NCBI GenBank assembly: GCA_050952465.1
Contig: JBMNKZ010000003.1
Coordinates: 1-64,000, forward strand
Reading direction: 5' to 3'
Length of the DNA: 64,000 bases
Source: DUPU01 sp050952465
GTDB taxonomy: Bacteria; Bacillota; Dehalobacteriia; Dehalobacteriales; Dehalobacteriaceae
In this document: positions 15,944-24,930 of the stretch, piece by piece
How the letters are laid out: each line of letters starts with the position of its first letter
Position numbering within the stretch: position 1 is the first letter of the stretch
The notes under the pieces: generated by a model
What the model saw: only the letters and a program-made list of their open reading frames with translations
The model's database searches: none
What the model was told of the DNA's origin: nothing
Made by a program: the position numbers and the translations under genes

Positions 15944-17197
15944 TTATTTCATAAATCCTTGGTAATGTCTCATTAATAGATGTGACTCCATTTGTTTCAT
16001 GGTCTCTAAAGCTACGCCCACTACAATCAATAATGACGTACCCCCAAAGTACAAATTTAGCCCTGTTAATGCCATTACCAGGTTAGGAAGTAGTGCAATA
16101 AAAGCCAAGAAAATTGCTCCTGCCAAGGTAATACGGGTCAGCACTCTATCAATGTAATCAGACGTTGGTTTTCCCGGTCGTAATCCCGGAATAAACCCGC
16201 CGTATTTCTGCATATTTTCAGCTACGTCTCTGGGATTAAAAGTAACTGCCGTATAAAAATACGTAAAGAATAAAATCAACAGAGCATAAATAAACATATA
16301 GAAACCATGTTGAGGACTCAAAACCCTGGAAATCCATGCCGAAACTCCGTTATTAGGAAAAAATCCGGCAATCGTAGTAGGGAACATCAGAATCGACATG
16401 GCAAAAATTACTGGAATCACCCCAGCTTGGTTTACCTTAAGAGGAATATGGGTACTTTGTCCCCCATAAACCTTTCGTCCAACTACTCTTTTGGCGTATT
16501 GAACAGGAATCCTTCTCTGTCCTTCATGCATACCTACCACACCGGCAATAATTACCACTGCGATAACCAAGAACAGGAGCACGGAGAAGATGTTCGTTTC
16601 GCCTTGTTTTAAATATTGGTAAACAGTAACTATCCCAGACGGTATCCGGGATACAATCCCGGCAAAAATAATTAGAGAAATACCATTTCCAATCCCTTTT
16701 TCCGTAATTAATTCACCCATCCACATTAAAAATGCCGTACCAGCAGTCAAAGTGATGGCAATTACCGCATAGGAAAAAATATTGGGATTTTCCAAAGCAT
16801 TTTTTAGATAAAGAGACATTCCAATGGCCTGGAGAAAACCTAGAACAACGGTTCCATACCTAGTATATTGAACCATTTTTTTTCGGCCTTCTTGACCTTC
16901 CTTAGCTAGCTTTTCGAAATAAGGAACAACTACTGTCAACAGCTGCATGATAATCGACGCATTAATGTAAGGCATGATTCCCATGGCAAATACGGTAAAA
17001 CTCTTAAAAGCCCCCCCGGATACAATATCAATAAAACCAAAAATATTTTGATCTAAAAGCCCTTTCAAAGCCTCTGTATTGACACCAGGTACAGGAATAT
17101 GTGCCCCAATTCTAAAGATGAAAAACATCATGAGAGTGAAGATAATCTTTTTACGCAGTTCATCCATTTTCCATGCACTTTTGAGAGTTGACAGCAC
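15944..17197 (-). CDS. secY: protein translocase subunit SecY
   Basis: 417 residues with ten predicted membrane helices. The plug and pore-ring region with the segment RIGAHIPVPGVN near the start is typical, as is the cytosolic loop GQRRIPVQYAKR. The start is GTG (17197) directly next to the rplO stop, so translation is coupled. It forms the SecYEG channel with SecE, whose gene is at 41989 in this window. Confidence 0.98.
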   Translation of the reverse strand: MLSTLKSAWKMDELRKKIIFTLMMFFIFRIGAHIPVPGVNTEALKGLLDQNIFGFIDIVSGGAFKSFTVFAMGIMPYINASIIMQLLTVVVPYFEKLAKEGQEGRKKMVQYTRYGTVVLGFLQAIGMSLYLKNALENPNIFSYAVIAITLTAGTAFLMWMGELITEKGIGNGISLIIFAGIVSRIPSGIVTVYQYLKQGETNIFSVLLFLVIAVVIIAGVVGMHEGQRRIPVQYAKRVVGRKVYGGQSTHIPLKVNQAGVIPVIFAMSILMFPTTIAGFFPNNGVSAWISRVLSPQHGFYMFIYALLILFFTYFYTAVTFNPRDVAENMQKYGGFIPGLRPGKPTSDYIDRVLTRITLAGAIFLAFIALLPNLVMALTGLNLYFGGTSLLIVVGVALETMKQMESHLLMRHYQGFMK

Positions 17198-17638
17198 CTA
17201 AATCACCTCTACTTTTCCACCTGCCGCAGCAATTTTATCCGCGGCGGCTTTACTGCATCCATGAACTTGCACTGTTAAGGCTTTTTCTAGTTCACCGTTT
17301 GCCAATATTTTTACTCCGTCTTTAACGGACTTAATTAGACCCGCCTCAACCAAGATTTCCGGAGTTACTTGAGTTCCTTCCTCAAATCGGTTCAAGTCCT
17401 CAAGATTAACGATTACTATTTCCTTTTTGAAGATATTGGTAAAACCCCGCTTGGGCAATCGGCGTTGTAGAGGCATTTGACCTCCTTCAAATCCAGGGCG
17501 TACTCCGCCGCCGGATCTGGCCTTTTGTCCTTTATGCCCTCGACCTGAGGTTTTGCCTAAGCCGGAACCAATACCCCGTCCAACCCTGGTAGCTTTAGCT
17601 TTTGATCCGGGAGCAGGTTTTAACTCGCTTAGATTCAT
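17198..17638 (-). CDS. rplO: 50S ribosomal protein L15
   Basis: 146 residues, with the glycine- and arginine-rich N-terminus (RVGRGIGSGLGKTSGRGHKG) and a globular C-terminal half. Late assembly protein of the 50S subunit. Ribosome site GGAGGTG 5 nt before ATG; no gap to secY. Confidence 0.99.
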   Translation of the reverse strand: MNLSELKPAPGSKAKATRVGRGIGSGLGKTSGRGHKGQKARSGGGVRPGFEGGQMPLQRRLPKRGFTNIFKKEIVIVNLEDLNRFEEGTQVTPEILVEAGLIKSVKDGVKILANGELEKALTVQVHGCSKAAADKIAAAGGKVEVI

Positions 17639-17664
17639 TGTTACACCTCCCTTGGAATGTGTTA

Positions 17665-17853
17665 TTACGCTTCAATTTCTTCCACTTTCACCAGGTGTGC
17701 GATCTTTTTTGCTTTACCGCGAATATCTGGTGTATCATTTTGAATTACCGAGCTATTCAGTTTTGTTAGCCCTAGGGACTTAACAGTTTCTCTTTGACTT
17801 TTCTCATAACCGATGACACTTTTTACTAATGTAATTTTTAATTGTTTAGCCAC
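17665..17853 (-). CDS. rpmD: 50S ribosomal protein L30
   Basis: 62 residues, bacterial L30 length, with KITLVKSVIG and the block LGLTKLNSSVIQND. GTG start (17853) behind a GGAGGG site. Between rpsE and rplO as usual. Confidence 0.97.
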   Translation of the reverse strand: MAKQLKITLVKSVIGYEKSQRETVKSLGLTKLNSSVIQNDTPDIRGKAKKIAHLVKVEEIEA

Positions 17854-17864
17854 TTATATCCCTC

Positions 17865-18365
17865 CTAGCCCAACAATTCTTCTACAGATTTGCCGCGTAG
17901 TCTTGCTACATCCTCTGCTCTTTTTAGGGATTTTAGACCTTCCATTGTGGCCCGAACCATATTGATCGCATTATTCGATCCCAAGGACTTTGTTAAAATG
18001 TTTCTCATGCCTGCGGATTCGAGAACCGCACGCACCGGGCCGCCGGCAATTACTCCTGTACCTTCTGCAGCAGGCTTTAAGAGCACTTTACCGGCTCCAA
18101 AAACTCCTAATACTTCGTGGGGGATAGTGGAATTTACTATAGGTACACTTACCATATTTTTCTTAGCATCTTCAATGCCCTTTCTTATGGCCTCAGGCAC
18201 TTCTCCTGCTTTCCCCATACCTGCGCCAACTAAGCCTTGACCGTCTCCCACAACTACTAAAGCACTAAAACTAAAACGTCTACCACCCTTTACTACCTTA
18301 GCAACCCGATTAATGCTGACCACTTTTTCAGTAAGTTCCAGGTTGCTCGCATTAATTCTTGACAT
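17865..18365 (-). CDS. rpsE: 30S ribosomal protein S5
   Basis: 166 residues, with the double-stranded RNA binding N-terminal domain (KVVSINRVAKVVKGGRRFSF) and C-terminal domain (GGPVRAVLESAG). The frame opens with a TTG one codon earlier, but AAGGAGG is spaced 7 nt before the ATG at 18365. Helps decoding accuracy and mRNA entry. Confidence 0.98.
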   Translation of the reverse strand: MSRINASNLELTEKVVSINRVAKVVKGGRRFSFSALVVVGDGQGLVGAGMGKAGEVPEAIRKGIEDAKKNMVSVPIVNSTIPHEVLGVFGAGKVLLKPAAEGTGVIAGGPVRAVLESAGMRNILTKSLGSNNAINMVRATMEGLKSLKRAEDVARLRGKSVEELLG

Positions 18366-18389
18366 CAATTTCCCTCCTTTGTCCGGAAA

Positions 18390-18752
18390 TTAAAATTCCA
18401 GGCCGCCTTCCCTGGCACCATCGGCTAATGCAGCGATACGTCCGTGATAAATCAAGCCACCGCGGTCAAAAACAACGGTTTTGATACCTTTTGCTTTAGC
18501 TTTTTCCGCAACAAGCATTCCTACTTTTTTGGCTGTTTCTTTATTGCCGCCATTCTCGCCTTTTAAGGATTCATCCAGGGTGGAGGCTGCGACCAAGGTA
18601 ACGCCTTTAGTATCATCAATAATTTGAGCATAAATATGCTTAATGCTGCGGTACACTACTAATCTCGGATTTTCGGCCGTACCGGAAATTTTCTTTCTTA
18701 CCCGCAGATGCTTCTTTTTGCGGATCGCTTTTCTGTCAATTTTTTTAAACAA
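18390..18752 (-). CDS. rplR: 50S ribosomal protein L18
   Basis: 120 residues, with the L18 blocks RKKHLRVRKKISGT, RLVVYRS.KHIYAQ and FDRGGLIYHGRIAALADGAREGGL. Binds 5S rRNA. TTG start (18752) with GGGAGTG 7 nt upstream. Confidence 0.98.
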   Translation of the reverse strand: MFKKIDRKAIRKKKHLRVRKKISGTAENPRLVVYRSIKHIYAQIIDDTKGVTLVAASTLDESLKGENGGNKETAKKVGMLVAEKAKAKGIKTVVFDRGGLIYHGRIAALADGAREGGLEF

Positions 18753-18789
18753 CTTTGGTCACTCCCTTCCTTATCCAGTGGGATTAAGA

Positions 18790-19332
18790 TTACTTTTTAA
18801 CTCCCGCTTTTCCGGCTTTGCGTTTGACTCTTTCCCCTTCATATCTGATACCCTTACCTTTGTAAGGCTCAGGCTCACGCACTGCACGAATATTGGCGGC
18901 AAATGCACCCACTTTCTGCTTGTCAATCCCCGTAACGGTAATCTTGGTAGGAGCAGGAACTTCCACACTTAATTCTTTGCCGGGATCCATTTCCACCGGC
19001 TGAGAATAACCAACATTTAATACAAGTTTATTCCCCTGCTTTGCGGCTCTATAGCCCACGCCCACCAGCTCTAATTTCTTTTCAAATCCTTTTGTCACCC
19101 CGATAACCATATTGTTCAAAAGAGCTCTGGTTAAACCATGGAGAGCTCGATGATTTTTATTATCTGTAGGCCGAGTGACCTCAATTTTATCTGATGAAAT
19201 ATTTATTGAAATGTCAGGATGAAATTCCCTTGTTAGTTCCCCTTTCGGTCCTTTAACTCTTACAGTATTTCCATCCATACTAATATTAACTCCGGCAGGA
19301 ACCTCAATTGGCATTCTTCCAATTCTAGACAT
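18790..19332 (-). CDS. rplF: 50S ribosomal protein L6
   Basis: 180 residues from ATG at 19332, with AGGAGGTG 5 nt upstream; the frame is open seven codons further but those lack a site. Two repeated RNA-binding domains; the C-terminal signature EPYKGKGIRYEGE is present. Lies near the sarcin-ricin loop. Confidence 0.98.
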   Translation of the reverse strand: MSRIGRMPIEVPAGVNISMDGNTVRVKGPKGELTREFHPDISINISSDKIEVTRPTDNKNHRALHGLTRALLNNMVIGVTKGFEKKLELVGVGYRAAKQGNKLVLNVGYSQPVEMDPGKELSVEVPAPTKITVTGIDKQKVGAFAANIRAVREPEPYKGKGIRYEGERVKRKAGKAGVKK

Positions 19333-19385
19333 CTTCACACCTCCTATGCACAACTAAATCAAGATTGCTTCCAAATATATATAAT

Positions 19386-19410
19386 ACTTGGTTTACGCCA
19401 AGCCTCTGGC
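19386..19410 (-). repeat. CTTGGCG hairpin repeat, copy in rpsH-rplF gap
   Basis: Minus strand CCAGAGGCTTGGCGTAAACCAAGT, with a CTTGG/CCAAG stem. It shares its core with sites at 51531, 54405 and 62488. The 136-nt gap between rplF and rpsH is unusually long for this operon. Confidence 0.6.
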
Positions 19411-19489
19411 ACCGGTGGAATCCGTAGTTGTCTTATACTTTAAACCTTTACAAGCTCTTATTTCCTAAAGTACTAGACAAAACTTGTTT

Positions 19490-19888
19490 CTACCATACAT
19501 AACAGATTACTTCTCCACCCAGTCCTTCTGCACGAGCTTGTTTATCGGTCATCAAGCCTTTAGAGGTGGAAACAACTGCCACACCAAGTCCACCTAATAC
19601 CCGGGGTACTTGATCCCGTCTCGCATATACTCTTAAGCCCGGTTTACTTATGCGCTTTAAGCCGGTAATTACCTTTTCCCGGTTCGCTCCATACTTTAGG
19701 TATAGTCTTAGAATTCCTTGTTTACCGTCTTCTATATACTCTACGTCTTTAATAAATCCTTCGTCTTTCAAGATATTGGCTAGGCCCAACTTAGTTTTCG
19801 AAGCCGGAATTTCCACTCTATCCTGATAAACTGTATTTGCATTGCGGATTCTGGTTAAAAAATCAGCAATAGGATCAGTCATAACCAT
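19490..19888 (-). CDS. rpsH: 30S ribosomal protein S8
   Basis: 132 residues, with MTDPIADFLTRIRNA and the C-terminal STSKGLMTDKQAR..GGEVICYVW. First ATG (19888) used, 9 nt after AAGGAGG; an ATG two codons later is possible. Central 16S rRNA binding protein and, in other bacteria, translational regulator of the spc operon. Confidence 0.98.
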   Translation of the reverse strand: MVMTDPIADFLTRIRNANTVYQDRVEIPASKTKLGLANILKDEGFIKDVEYIEDGKQGILRLYLKYGANREKVITGLKRISKPGLRVYARRDQVPRVLGGLGVAVVSTSKGLMTDKQARAEGLGGEVICYVW

Positions 19889-19916
19889 TATTAACTACCT
19901 CCTTCCATAGCATCCC

Positions 19917-20102
19917 TTACCAGCTTGACTTAGTAACACCGGGAATTTCACCCTTATAAGCAAGTTGCCGGAAGCAAATACGGCAAATGCCAAATTTACG
20001 CATATAAGCATGGGGACGACCGCATATTTGGCAGCGATTATATCCCCGGACACTAAACTTAGGTTTCCGCTGTTGCTTAATCATCATTGATTTTTTAGCC
20101 AC
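19917..20102 (-). CDS. rpsN: 30S ribosomal protein S14, zinc type
   Basis: 61 residues, the short zinc-binding S14: CQICGRPHAY followed by CRICFRQLA gives CxxC..CxxC. GTG start (20102) behind GGGAGGG. Zinc-free paralogs replace this protein in some Firmicutes under zinc limitation; none is visible here. Confidence 0.98.
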   Translation of the reverse strand: MAKKSMMIKQQRKPKFSVRGYNRCQICGRPHAYMRKFGICRICFRQLAYKGEIPGVTKSSW

Positions 20103-20136
20103 ACTTTTCCCTCCTTCTTAAGAATAGTTGGGATGG

Positions 20137-20679
20137 CTATGCTTCCCTAAAAGGCATTCCCATCAGTCTTAAAAGTTCCCGACATTCCTCATCTGATTTG
20201 GCTGTAGTAACAAAACCAATTTCCATACCACGCAGCCGGTCAATTTTATCATATTCAATTTCCGGAAAGATCAATTGTTCCTTAAGACCTAAAGTGTAGT
20301 TTCCACGACCGTCAAAAGCTTTATTGGATACTCCCTTAAAGTCTCTTACTCGGGGCAGGGAAACGGAAATAAGTTTATCCACAAATTCATACATCCGCTC
20401 GCCACGGAGAGTCACCTTACACCCAATGGCCATACCGGCTCTTAATTTAAATGCTGCAATTGATTTTTTAGCTCTGGTAATAATCGGCTTCTGCCCTGAG
20501 ATAGCAGTTAAATCATGAACGGCCGCATCCATCGCCTTGGGATTTTGGATTGCTTCCCCTAAACCCATATTGATCACAACTTTTTCTAATTTGGGTATCT
20601 CCATGACATTATTATATCCAAACTTTTCCTGAAGAGCAGGCCGGATTTCTTTTACGTATTTTTCTTTCAATCTTGCCAC
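20137..20679 (-). CDS. rplE: 50S ribosomal protein L5
   Basis: 180 residues, with the motifs NVMEIPKLEKVVINMGLGEA, ITRAKKSIAAFKLR and FPEIEYDKIDRLRGM. Binds 5S rRNA and the P-site tRNA elbow. GTG start (20679) with AAGGAGG upstream. Confidence 0.99.
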   Translation of the reverse strand: MARLKEKYVKEIRPALQEKFGYNNVMEIPKLEKVVINMGLGEAIQNPKAMDAAVHDLTAISGQKPIITRAKKSIAAFKLRAGMAIGCKVTLRGERMYEFVDKLISVSLPRVRDFKGVSNKAFDGRGNYTLGLKEQLIFPEIEYDKIDRLRGMEIGFVTTAKSDEECRELLRLMGMPFREA

Positions 20680-20703
20680 AGAAAGAACCTCCTTTCTCCG
20701 GAA

Positions 20704-21033
20704 TTACTTTTCAAAAACTTCCCCACAATGTTTACATTGACGGGCATACGACCCGTTACCCATTAATTTCTTCCCAATCCGTGTAGGTTTATTACACTTG
20801 GAACAAAACAGCATCACATTAGAACTGGCAATAGCTGCTTCTTTTTCTACAATACCGCCTTGCGGAGCAGCCTGAGTAGGCTTGGTATGACGCTTGACAA
20901 TATTAATTCCTTCGATAATGACCCTTTTGTCTTTAGGCATTACCTCCAGAACTTTTCCTTTTTTGCCGGAATCTTTACCGGTAATCACTAATACGGTGTC
21001 ACCTTTTTTAACATGCACCTTTGGATTTGCCAA
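20704..21033 (-). CDS. rplX: 50S ribosomal protein L24, zinc-ribbon form
   Basis: 109 residues: KOW domain (KKGDTVLVITGKDSGKKG) then a C-terminal zinc ribbon CSKC..CKHC that is absent in the Bacillus protein. Initiates 50S assembly. TTG start (21033) with GGAGGTG upstream. Confidence 0.98.
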   Translation of the reverse strand: MANPKVHVKKGDTVLVITGKDSGKKGKVLEVMPKDKRVIIEGINIVKRHTKPTQAAPQGGIVEKEAAIASSNVMLFCSKCNKPTRIGKKLMGNGSYARQCKHCGEVFEK

Positions 21034-21068
21034 TTCGTTTCACCTCCTATTGTTTCTTAGCCAAGAGA

Positions 21069-21437
21069 TTAAATAACCTCCGGTGCTAAAGAAACAATTT
21101 TCATATAATTCTTTTCCCTTAGCTCTCGAGCAACCGGTCCAAAAATACGGGTTCCTCGAGGCTGGCCGGCATCATTTATAATAACTCCGGCGTTTTCATC
21201 AAATCTAATATAGGAACCGTCTGGGCGTCTAACTTCTTTGTTAGTTCTCACAACAACGGCTTTTACAATATCGCCCTTCTTAACAACGCCCCCAGGTGTA
21301 GCTTCTTTAACAGAGCAAATAATGACATCGCCGACGGTAGCATACCGTCTTCTGGAGCCTCCCAAAACCTTTATGCAAAGAAGTTCCTTAGCACCGGTAT
21401 TATCTCCTACCTTTATTCTGCTTTCGGCTTGGATCAT
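21069..21437 (-). CDS. rplN: 50S ribosomal protein L14
   Basis: 122 residues, standard length, starting MIQAESRIKVGDNTGAKELL and holding GDIVKAVVVRT and GTRIFGPVARELRE. Sits at the subunit interface and contacts 16S rRNA in bridge B8. Between rpsQ and rplX in normal order. Confidence 0.99.
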   Translation of the reverse strand: MIQAESRIKVGDNTGAKELLCIKVLGGSRRRYATVGDVIICSVKEATPGGVVKKGDIVKAVVVRTNKEVRRPDGSYIRFDENAGVIINDAGQPRGTRIFGPVARELREKNYMKIVSLAPEVI

Positions 21438-21472
21438 TAATGCCGCCCCCTTTCTTCAAGCAATTACCTTGT

Positions 21473-21736
21473 TTATACTATTGGTGCCTTTTCTAGGATT
21501 TCCACAACTCTCCAACGCTTTTCCTTGGAAAGAGGTCTGGTTTCCATTATTTTTACTTTATCCCCTATTCGGGATTCATTATTTTCATCATGAACTTTAA
21601 ACTTTTTACTTTGCTTGATAATCCGGCCATAAAGGGGATGACGCACCCTGGTTTCTACTCGAACCACAACCGTCTTATCCATTTTATCACTTACTACATG
21701 GCCAATCCGAGTTTTTCGGTTTGCTCTCTCCGTCAA
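21473..21736 (-). CDS. rpsQ: 30S ribosomal protein S17
   Basis: 87 residues, OB fold with GHVVSDKMDKTVVVRVE and the block HDENNESRIGDKVKIMETRPLS. TTG start (21736) 7 nt after AAAGGAGG. Confidence 0.98.
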   Translation of the reverse strand: MTERANRKTRIGHVVSDKMDKTVVVRVETRVRHPLYGRIIKQSKKFKVHDENNESRIGDKVKIMETRPLSKEKRWRVVEILEKAPIV

Positions 21737-21757
21737 ACTACTTCCTCCTTTCGCCGG

Positions 21758-21961
21758 TTAAAGTACAGTTTTCTTTAATTCCCGTTCTCTGATAATTGTC
21801 TGGCACTTAGCAATTGTTCTCTTAACATCCTTAATGCCCATAGGATTATCCAGTTGCCCGGTGGCTAAACGAAAACGCAAATTAAATAACTCGCCTTTTA
21901 AATCAGCAACCTTTTTAATTAATTCTTCAGTTGTTAAATCACGAATCTCTTTAGTTTTCAT
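21758..21961 (-). CDS. rpmC: 50S ribosomal protein L29
   Basis: 67 residues, two-helix hairpin protein with EIRDLTTEELIKKV and LFNLRFRLATGQLDN. Near the exit tunnel, a docking site for SRP and trigger factor. Overlaps rplP by 11 nt. Confidence 0.98.
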   Translation of the reverse strand: MKTKEIRDLTTEELIKKVADLKGELFNLRFRLATGQLDNPMGIKDVKRTIAKCQTIIRERELKKTVL

Positions 21962-22385
21962 CTACTTCACCGCCCGTTTCTTCACGTATTACAAACTTAG
22001 TTTTTATGGGCAGTTTGTGTTGCGCCAATCTCATAGCTTCTCTGGCAATTTCTTCGCTCACCCCAGCCAATTCAAACAAAATACGCCCTGGTTTCACGAC
22101 TGCTACCCAGTACTCCGGTGAACCTTTACCACTACCCATACGAGTTTCGGCCGGTTTAACAGTTACTGGCTTATGCGGGAAAATTTTAATCCATACCTTA
22201 CCACCACGTTTAATGAAACGAGTCATGGCGATACGAGCAGCTTCGATCTGACGGCTGGTAATCCAACCCGGTTCCAAAGCCTGCAGTCCGTATTCACCGA
22301 AAGCAACAAAATTTCCCTTATTCGCTTTTCCTGTCATACGACCGCGGTGTTGTCGACGGAACTTAACTCTTTTTGGAATCAGCAC
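21951..22385 (-). CDS. rplP: 50S ribosomal protein L16
   Basis: 144 residues, with PKRVKFRRQHRGRM, the IFPHKPVT block and GSGKGSPEYWVAVVKPGR. Helps place A-site tRNA. GTG start (22385), ribosome site formed by the last codons of rpsC, so the two are coupled. Confidence 0.98.
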   Translation of the reverse strand: MLIPKRVKFRRQHRGRMTGKANKGNFVAFGEYGLQALEPGWITSRQIEAARIAMTRFIKRGGKVWIKIFPHKPVTVKPAETRMGSGKGSPEYWVAVVKPGRILFELAGVSEEIAREAMRLAQHKLPIKTKFVIREETGGEVDEN

Positions 22386-22388
22386 CGA

Positions 22389-23063
22389 TTACTCGCCTCC
22401 CTCCACAGCTTCAAGAGCTTGCTTTTTTGGTTCCTTTTCCGGCAGGATCTCTCCTTTATAAATCCATACTTTTACGCCAATTTTACCATAGGTAGTATTT
22501 GCTTCAGCAAAACCATAATCAATATCCGCTCGCAATGTATGAAGTGGAACCTTACCCTCACTGTACCATTCAGAACGAGCAATTTCTGCTCCGGCTAATC
22601 GGCCTCCGCACATAATTTTGATGCCTTCTGCCCCCATGCGCATAGTTCGAGAAACAGATTGTTTCATCGCCCGGCGAAAAGCTATACGCTTTTCTAAGGA
22701 AGCAGCTACGCTTTCTGCTACCAACTGCGCATCAAGTTCTGGCTTCTTAACTTCGGATATATTTATATTGATTCTTTTACCGGTCATAGCTTCTAATTGT
22801 TTTTTTAAGTTTTCAACTTCTGCTCCGCCTCTTCCGATGACAATACCGGGTTTCGCAGTAAAAATATTAATTTTAACCCGATTGGCTGCCCTTTCAATCT
22901 CCACGCGAGAAATTCCGGAAGCATAGAGTTTCTCCTTAATGAACTTTCTCACTTTAAAGTCTTCAAGGAGCAATTTTTTGTAGTCCTTTTGAGAATACCA
23001 TTTAGCATCCCAGTCCTTAATAATGCCAATGCGTAATCCCTTTGGATGCACCTTCTGACCCAC
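22389..23063 (-). CDS. rpsC: 30S ribosomal protein S3
   Basis: 224 residues: N-terminal KH domain with GRGGAEVENLKK (GxxG loop) and C-terminal domain ending in the basic KEPKKQALEAVEGGE. Part of the mRNA entry tunnel with helicase function. Follows rplV by 3 nt. Confidence 0.98.
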   Translation of the reverse strand: MGQKVHPKGLRIGIIKDWDAKWYSQKDYKKLLLEDFKVRKFIKEKLYASGISRVEIERAANRVKINIFTAKPGIVIGRGGAEVENLKKQLEAMTGKRININISEVKKPELDAQLVAESVAASLEKRIAFRRAMKQSVSRTMRMGAEGIKIMCGGRLAGAEIARSEWYSEGKVPLHTLRADIDYGFAEANTTYGKIGVKVWIYKGEILPEKEPKKQALEAVEGGE

Positions 23064-23066
23064 TAA

Positions 23067-23408
23067 TCAAACCTCCTCCCTTTCTCCGACGATCACGGTA
23101 ATATGACTGGTCCGCCTTAACATGCGATCTGCTCGACCCATTGCCCTGGGTCTAAATCTCTTTATTGTCGGCCCCTGATCTACAAAAGCCTTTGCTACAA
23201 TTAAATCATCCCGATTTAAGTTTTGATTGTGTTCCGCATTTGCAACTGCAGACTTAAGAACCTTACTTACCGGCTCGGTAGCCCGATTCGGTGTTAATTT
23301 TAAAATGGCAGCTGCTTCATCCACATTTTTCCCTCGGATTAAATCAATAACCTGACGTACTTTTCGGGGTGATATGCGGATATATTTTGCTACTGCTTTG
23401 CTTTCCAC
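23067..23408 (-). CDS. rplV: 50S ribosomal protein L22
   Basis: 113 residues from a GTG start at 23408, supported by GAGAGGGGG 6 nt upstream; the frame runs six codons further without a site. Contains YIRISPRKVRQVIDLIRGK and the tunnel-constriction hairpin with KRFRPRAMGRADRM, the macrolide-relevant loop, which looks unaltered. Confidence 0.97.
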   Translation of the reverse strand: MESKAVAKYIRISPRKVRQVIDLIRGKNVDEAAAILKLTPNRATEPVSKVLKSAVANAEHNQNLNRDDLIVAKAFVDQGPTIKRFRPRAMGRADRMLRRTSHITVIVGEREEV

Positions 23409-23448
23409 AAGGTTACCCCCTCTCAAAAGAGTTATACTAGACTGTAAT

Positions 23449-23733
23449 TTACTTCAATGCAGTTGACCGTTCGGTATGAGAACCATGGCCTTTAAATAAA
23501 CGAGTGGGCGCAAATTCACCTAGCTTGTGACCCACCATATCTTCCGTAATATAAATGGGAACATGTTTTCTCCCGTCATGAACAGCCACGGTGTGGCCGA
23601 CCATTTGGGGAAAAATTGTAGAACGCCGAGACCAAGTCTTAATAACCTTTTTGTCCCCTGCTTCATTCATCTTTTCGATCTTTTTTAATAAACTTTCTTC
23701 ACAATAAGGACCTTTTTTTAATGATCTACCCAT
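23449..23733 (-). CDS. rpsS: 30S ribosomal protein S19
   Basis: 94 residues from the ATG at 23733 (RSLKKGPYCEE); GGGAGG lies upstream. An in-frame ATG three codons earlier is too close to that site. Motif KTWSRRSTIFPQMVGHT and C-terminal HTERSTALK fit the family. Confidence 0.97.
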   Translation of the reverse strand: MGRSLKKGPYCEESLLKKIEKMNEAGDKKVIKTWSRRSTIFPQMVGHTVAVHDGRKHVPIYITEDMVGHKLGEFAPTRLFKGHGSHTERSTALK

Positions 23734-23785
23734 AGAAACCATCGCCTCCCTTCAACTGTGGTTGCCATACCCAAGTATACTGAGG

Positions 23786-24616
23786 TTACTTTTTGTTACG
23801 GTGTTTTACAATTAACTTTTCTGATGCTTTATTCTTTTTCCGGGTTTTTGCACCTAATGCCGGTTTACCCCAAGGAGTCAGCGGGTTACGCCCTACCGGC
23901 GAGCGTCCTTCTCCACCACCGTGGGGGTGATCCACCGGATTCATAACAACACCCCGCACCGAAGGACGAATACCCAACCATCTGGATCTCCCTGCCTTAC
24001 CGATTTTGATATTCTCCTGATCGCCGTTTCCTACTGTCCCGATAGTTGCCTTACAATCAATTAATACCATGCGCATTTCCCCTGAAGGCATTCTCAAGGT
24101 GGCATATTTTCCTTCTTTCGCCATTAACTGAGCAGAAGCTCCGGCAGATCGAACAATTTTTGCTCCTACACCTGGTTGAAGCTCGATATTGTGCACAAAG
24201 GTACCCACTGGGATATTAATTAGCGGTAATGCATTACCAACAACAATATCTGCGTCCGGTCCGGAAACCACGGTATCGCCAAGTTTCAGTCCTTCCGGAG
24301 CAAGAATATATCTTTTCTCTCCATCGGCGTAATTCAATAACGCAATATTTGCCGTCCTATTCGGGTCGTATTCAATGCCAGCCACTCTCGCTGGAATCCC
24401 GTCTTTATTACGCTTAAAATCAATCACACGATAAAGTCTTTTATGTCCTCCGCCATGATGCCTGGTGGTCATACGTCCTTGATTATTTCGTCCACCTGTC
24501 TTTTTGAGAGGTTCGGTGAGAGACTTTTCCGGCTTTGTTTTAGTAATTTCCTCAAAAGTGGAAACGGTCATCCCCCGTCGTCCGGCCGAGGTGGGTCGAT
24601 AGCTTTTAATTCCCAT
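23786..24616 (-). CDS. rplB: 50S ribosomal protein L2
   Basis: 276 residues, full length, with YRPTSAGRRGM at the start and the highly conserved VRGVVMNPVDHPHGGGEGR containing the His near the peptidyl transferase centre. Required for subunit joining. Confidence 0.99.
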   Translation of the reverse strand: MGIKSYRPTSAGRRGMTVSTFEEITKTKPEKSLTEPLKKTGGRNNQGRMTTRHHGGGHKRLYRVIDFKRNKDGIPARVAGIEYDPNRTANIALLNYADGEKRYILAPEGLKLGDTVVSGPDADIVVGNALPLINIPVGTFVHNIELQPGVGAKIVRSAGASAQLMAKEGKYATLRMPSGEMRMVLIDCKATIGTVGNGDQENIKIGKAGRSRWLGIRPSVRGVVMNPVDHPHGGGEGRSPVGRNPLTPWGKPALGAKTRKKNKASEKLIVKHRNKK

Positions 24617-24642
24617 ATAATATTCCCTCCTATACCGTCACC

Positions 24643-24930
24643 TTACAGACCTTCAAAAACCTCAATTTTATCACCGGGCTTCAAGGTCACGATCGCTTTT
24701 TTCCGGTCAGGTCTTTTTCCTACATACCTGCCCATTCTTTTCATTTTGCCTTTAACAATCATTGTTGTCACATTTAATACTGTTACTTTAAATAATTCCT
24801 GTACCGCATACTTAATTTCCACCTTATTGGCATCTTTGTCAACAATGAAAGGATATTTGTTCTCTGCCATTAAGCTCATGGATTTCTCGGAAACCAAAGG
24901 TTTAATCAAGACATCATGAGGATTACGCAT
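24643..24930 (-). CDS. rplW: 50S ribosomal protein L23
   Basis: 95 residues from ATG at 24930, with GAGGAGGTG upstream inside the end of rplD; overlap with rplD is 8 nt. Sequence has DVLIKPLVSEKS and the loop KGKMKRMGRYVGKRPD. At the tunnel exit, trigger factor binding site. Confidence 0.97.
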   Translation of the reverse strand: MRNPHDVLIKPLVSEKSMSLMAENKYPFIVDKDANKVEIKYAVQELFKVTVLNVTTMIVKGKMKRMGRYVGKRPDRKKAIVTLKPGDKIEVFEGL